From the NCBI RefSeq assembly GCF_013375035.1, contig NZ_CP056032.1, positions 2,956,001 to 3,020,000 of the forward strand: a DNA stretch of 64,000 nucleotides. The letters are read 5' to 3'. This stretch comes from Spirosoma sp. KUDC1026. GTDB taxonomy: Bacteria; Bacteroidota; Bacteroidia; Cytophagales; Spirosomataceae. The notes under the pieces were generated by a model, which did no database searches, was not told the origin of the DNA, and saw only the letters and a program-made list of their open reading frames with translations. The translations under genes were made by a program, and so were the position numbers. Numbering within the stretch: position 1 is the first letter of the stretch; each line of letters opens with the position of its first letter. This document shows positions 61,571 to 64,000 of the stretch, one piece after another.

Positions 61571-63244
61571 TTAGTAACTCGGATTCTGCGCTAAATAACC
61601 TGGCAGGTTAGAAGCTCCGTCAATTGCCGTTTGCGGAATCGGGAATAGCCGCTTCTGGGGATTGTTGTTTGTTTTCTCGGTCCAGGTGCCTTCGTACTTA
61701 CCAAAGCGAATCATGTCGGTCCGGCGAACCATTTCCCAGTATAACTCGAAGCCCCGTTCGCGGTACAGCAGGTCCAGGGTCATGCTCGTCAGCGCGGGCG
61801 CTGGTGTGCTTGACGTACGGGCCGACCGAATTTTGTTTACGTCGGCCAGGGCACTGGCAGCATCGTTGCTTTTCCGCAGCTTGGCTTCGGCGCGCATCAG
61901 GTACACATCGGCCAGACGCACAATAGGGATGTCAACGTCGCCGAGGTTCCGGCCGGACTGCGATTTAGGGCTGAATTCATACTTCAATACCCGATAGCCC
62001 GTATTGTAATTGCTACCCGCTACGCTGAAGTCAACCTGCTCCGTGAAGTTTACAGGGAACGTTGGCCGGTTGCGGGTTACGTAGAACAGTTTGCCGACCC
62101 GGTAATTGCTGCCGCAGCGTACGAAAGCACCATTTACCCGTAGCAGACCGTATTGCTGCCCGCGGAGAATACCCCGATCCATCACGACGTTAGACGCTGC
62201 AACGCACGAATCAGCCGGAATGGTCTGGTTCTTCTTGTAAAAGCGAGGGTCAACACCAGCCGGGTCCTGCGAATAGGCGCTTGTCCAGGTCCGGTAAAAG
62301 TCGGGAGTGATCGCTGGTCCGTCAGTACCGTTGGCGCCCGTGAACGCGGGCAGTGGAAACTGGTCACCCGATATCGAGAAGTAAGCCAGCCGGTTATGGC
62401 CGTTCAGTTCAGAGCGCTGGTCAACGGCAAAAACCAGCTCCTTGTTGGTGTGGTTGTCGGCGTTGAAAATGGAGAAGTAATCTGGCGACAACTGGTACTG
62501 ACCCGAGTTGATGATCTTGTCCGTGTACTCGACAACCTTGTCCATGTCGGCCGACTGGAACGTGAACTGCGTCGCGTATCGATCCCGGTAAACGGCGGCA
62601 TTCAGGTACAGCCGGGCCAGTAATCCCCAAACTCCTCCTTTGGTCAGGCGGCCGGGGCCAACACTGGTCGCCAGATCCGGCTCAGCGGCCAAAAATTCAC
62701 TTTTTACGTATTCCAGGGCCGGTTCGCCCCGCAGAATCTGCGAAACTCCCTGTGGATCGTCTTTAACGAACACCAGTCCGAACAGATCGAGCAGCATCAT
62801 GTTGTAATACGCCCGCATACCCCGCGCTTCGGCGATGTACGTTTTCGTGTTCGAATCATTGATGGTTGGCAGCGTAGTCAGGGCTGTCACCGACCGCGAA
62901 ATGCCCTGCGTCAGTAGGACCCAGGTGTTACGCAGGTTTGGATCGGTACTGGTTGGCGTATGCTGGTGTAGTGCCAGATAGATCCCGTTGTCGCCCCAGT
63001 CAGTACCCCCACGATACGGTAGGATTGCTTCATCCGTCGAGATTTCCTGGATGGTGAAATAGTTGGTGTGCGTAAAGATATCTGGTAGCCGGGCATAGAC
63101 GGGAGCCAGGTTACCATCGGCGGCCTGGCGATCTGTCAGGCCAGTCGCCGACGATTCGTCCAGTACGTTTTCGTTTAGGTTCGTACAACCGTTCAGGGCC
63201 AGGAGTCCGGCGAGTGCTACGGTTGACAGGAGTGTCCGCTTCAT
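61571..63244 (-). CDS. SusD/RagB-family lipoprotein
   Basis: 557 residues. The signal ends at LLALNGC (Cys19), the lipid-modified residue. The body has the RagB/SusD pattern: helical TPR-like pairs, EARGMRAYYNMMLLDLFG in the middle and LADVYLMRAEAKLR plus LYRERGFELYWEMVRRTDMIRFGKY near the end. It binds substrate above its SusC channel, whose 3' end lies 72 bp upstream on the same strand. The substrate is unknown. No degradative gene is seen with it in the window. Confidence 0.93.
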   Translation of the reverse strand: MKRTLLSTVALAGLLALNGCTNLNENVLDESSATGLTDRQAADGNLAPVYARLPDIFTHTNYFTIQEISTDEAILPYRGGTDWGDNGIYLALHQHTPTSTDPNLRNTWVLLTQGISRSVTALTTLPTINDSNTKTYIAEARGMRAYYNMMLLDLFGLVFVKDDPQGVSQILRGEPALEYVKSEFLAAEPDLATSVGPGRLTKGGVWGLLARLYLNAAVYRDRYATQFTFQSADMDKVVEYTDKIINSGQYQLSPDYFSIFNADNHTNKELVFAVDQRSELNGHNRLAYFSISGDQFPLPAFTGANGTDGPAITPDFYRTWTSAYSQDPAGVDPRFYKKNQTIPADSCVAASNVVMDRGILRGQQYGLLRVNGAFVRCGSNYRVGKLFYVTRNRPTFPVNFTEQVDFSVAGSNYNTGYRVLKYEFSPKSQSGRNLGDVDIPIVRLADVYLMRAEAKLRKSNDAASALADVNKIRSARTSSTPAPALTSMTLDLLYRERGFELYWEMVRRTDMIRFGKYEGTWTEKTNNNPQKRLFPIPQTAIDGASNLPGYLAQNPSY

Positions 63245-63263
63245 AGTAAAAGAGAGAAGAAGT

Positions 63264-63302
63264 GCAGCCTGCCTGTTTCCGTTCGGAGGGCGGACAGGCT
63301 GC
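63264..63302 (-). terminator. Possible attenuator hairpin between SusC and SusD
   Basis: GCAGCCTG (63264-63271) pairs with CAGGCTGC (63295-63302) over 8 bp, with partial inner pairing. It lies in the 72-base gap between the SusC stop and the SusD start on the minus strand and may reduce read-through or stabilise mRNA ends. No T-run follows. Confidence 0.35.
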
Positions 63303-63316
63303 GCTTGATGGCTTGT

Positions 63317-64000
63317 TTAGAATGTCACATTTACCCCAAAAACAACCGAACGGGCTTTGGGATAGCTTAGGTAATCGATGCCGTACGACGAAACACCATT
63401 GACTGTCCGATCGGTATTAACCTCGGGATCATAGCCGTTGTATTTGGTGATGACGAACAGGTTCTGACCCGTTACCGAGAAGCGAACGTTTGAGATCCAT
63501 CGGTTCATACCGATCAGACGAGGATTCAGATTATAGCCCAGGGTCAGGTTGTTCAGGCGGAAGAACGAACCGTCTTTCAGGAAGCGGGTTGATACCGGTG
63601 CTGAGTTGTTAATCGACTCAGTTGGCTCACCAATACCTTCGGGGGTTGTATTCAGGTTTTTGACCAGCCGGGCTTTGTAAAAGAGGGCGTTGGCCGTGTT
63701 GTCGTAGATTTTATTGCCAGATACGCCGTTGAAGTTGGCCGTCAGGTCAAAGCCTTTGTAAGCCGCGCTGGCATTGAAGTTGAACTGCTTAGTTGGCAGC
63801 GCGCTACCCGCGGCAATCCGGTCTTTGTCGGTGCCTCCGTTCTCATCGCCATCAATGTCGCTGTATTTACTTACCCCTTTCTCATCGATGCCGATGTACT
63901 CACGCAGGTAGAACGTACCGATCGGCTGGCCATTTACGTAGCCGTTGATGGTCGCCGACGTCAGCCCCGACCCCGTTGCCGACCCCGATGTAATAACCGA
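63317..64000 (-). CDS. SusC/RagA-family receptor, 3' end only
   Basis: The frame ending at 63317 is open to the window edge and reads FFRLNNLTLGYNLNPRLIG followed by ISNVRFSVTGQNLFVITKY and a final VNVTF. These are the last strands of a SusC-type barrel. Codons upstream of the in-frame ATG at 63508 continue this family sequence, so that ATG is internal. About 227 residues are present; the start lies beyond 64000. It pairs with the SusD gene 72 bp downstream. Confidence 0.9.
   Translation of the reverse strand, partial: SVITSGSATGSGLTSATINGYVNGQPIGTFYLREYIGIDEKGVSKYSDIDGDENGGTDKDRIAAGSALPTKQFNFNASAAYKGFDLTANFNGVSGNKIYDNTANALFYKARLVKNLNTTPEGIGEPTESINNSAPVSTRFLKDGSFFRLNNLTLGYNLNPRLIGMNRWISNVRFSVTGQNLFVITKYNGYDPEVNTDRTVNGVSSYGIDYLSYPKARSVVFGVNVTF

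Noticed and set aside
1-64000. CRISPR arrays, tRNA genes, rRNA genes, insertion sequences
   Set aside because: No regularly spaced direct repeats, cloverleaf-like stretches, rRNA segments or transposase-like frames were recognised by reading. A covariance-model or ISfinder search could still reveal some.

Overview
The window looks like a chromosomal segment of a Bacteroidetes bacterium, probably of the Cytophagales and Spirosoma-like. This is inferred from gene content, not from a marker gene. The supporting content is two SusC/SusD outer-membrane pairs (one cut by the right edge), two predicted type IX secretion (T9SS) substrates, an FG-GAP/UnbV lipoprotein, a KdpD split into separate proteins, and at least one promoter of the Bacteroidetes form TTTG-N19-TAnnTTTG. 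No rRNA, tRNA, CRISPR array, transposase or phage gene was recognised.

Left part (1-18 kb): surface-glycan genes. These are a glycosyltransferase cut by the left edge, a hexapeptide acyltransferase, a GT2, a GT11 fucosyltransferase and an unrecognised GT-like protein. A Sfp-type phosphopantetheinyl transferase follows. Then come two T9SS cargo proteins (one a clan GH-A hydrolase), a MOP-type flippase, a response regulator/kinase/outer-membrane protein trio, and a divergent pair. That pair is a GH2-like lipoprotein and a cellulose-synthase-like GT2 fused to a GH26-like domain that seems to have lost both catalytic glutamates.

18-24 kb: exported single-domain proteins (DinB, PPC/DUF296, TlpA-like), a VOC-EVE-MarR operon, a quinone-oxidoreductase-like enzyme and a remnant of an alpha/beta hydrolase.

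24-39.3 kb, minus strand: a two-protein hybrid assembly line, A-PCP-KS-AT-ACP-aminotransferase followed by C-A-PCP-TE. Upstream on the same strand lie a Wzz/GumC-like protein, a half-length TolC-like protein and a membrane GT2. The assembly line predicts a small molecule with a beta-amino acid made by direct transamination of a beta-keto thioester. The loading adenylation domain has a proline-like specificity code by hand alignment. The phosphopantetheinyl transferase near 5 kb is the obvious candidate to prime its carrier domains.

39.5-47.9 kb: a SusC-SusD-FG-GAP/UnbV operon for an unknown substrate.

47.9-61.4 kb: a potassium locus. Its order is sigma-54 response regulator, Kup, two micro-ORFs (the second is KdpF), KdpA, a reversed TumE-type toxin-antitoxin pair, KdpB, KdpC, a BBP2 porin, the KdpD N-terminal sensor protein and a separate HAMP/PAS histidine kinase. 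Several junctions carry inverted repeats. The window ends with a second SusD and the 3' end of its SusC on the minus strand.
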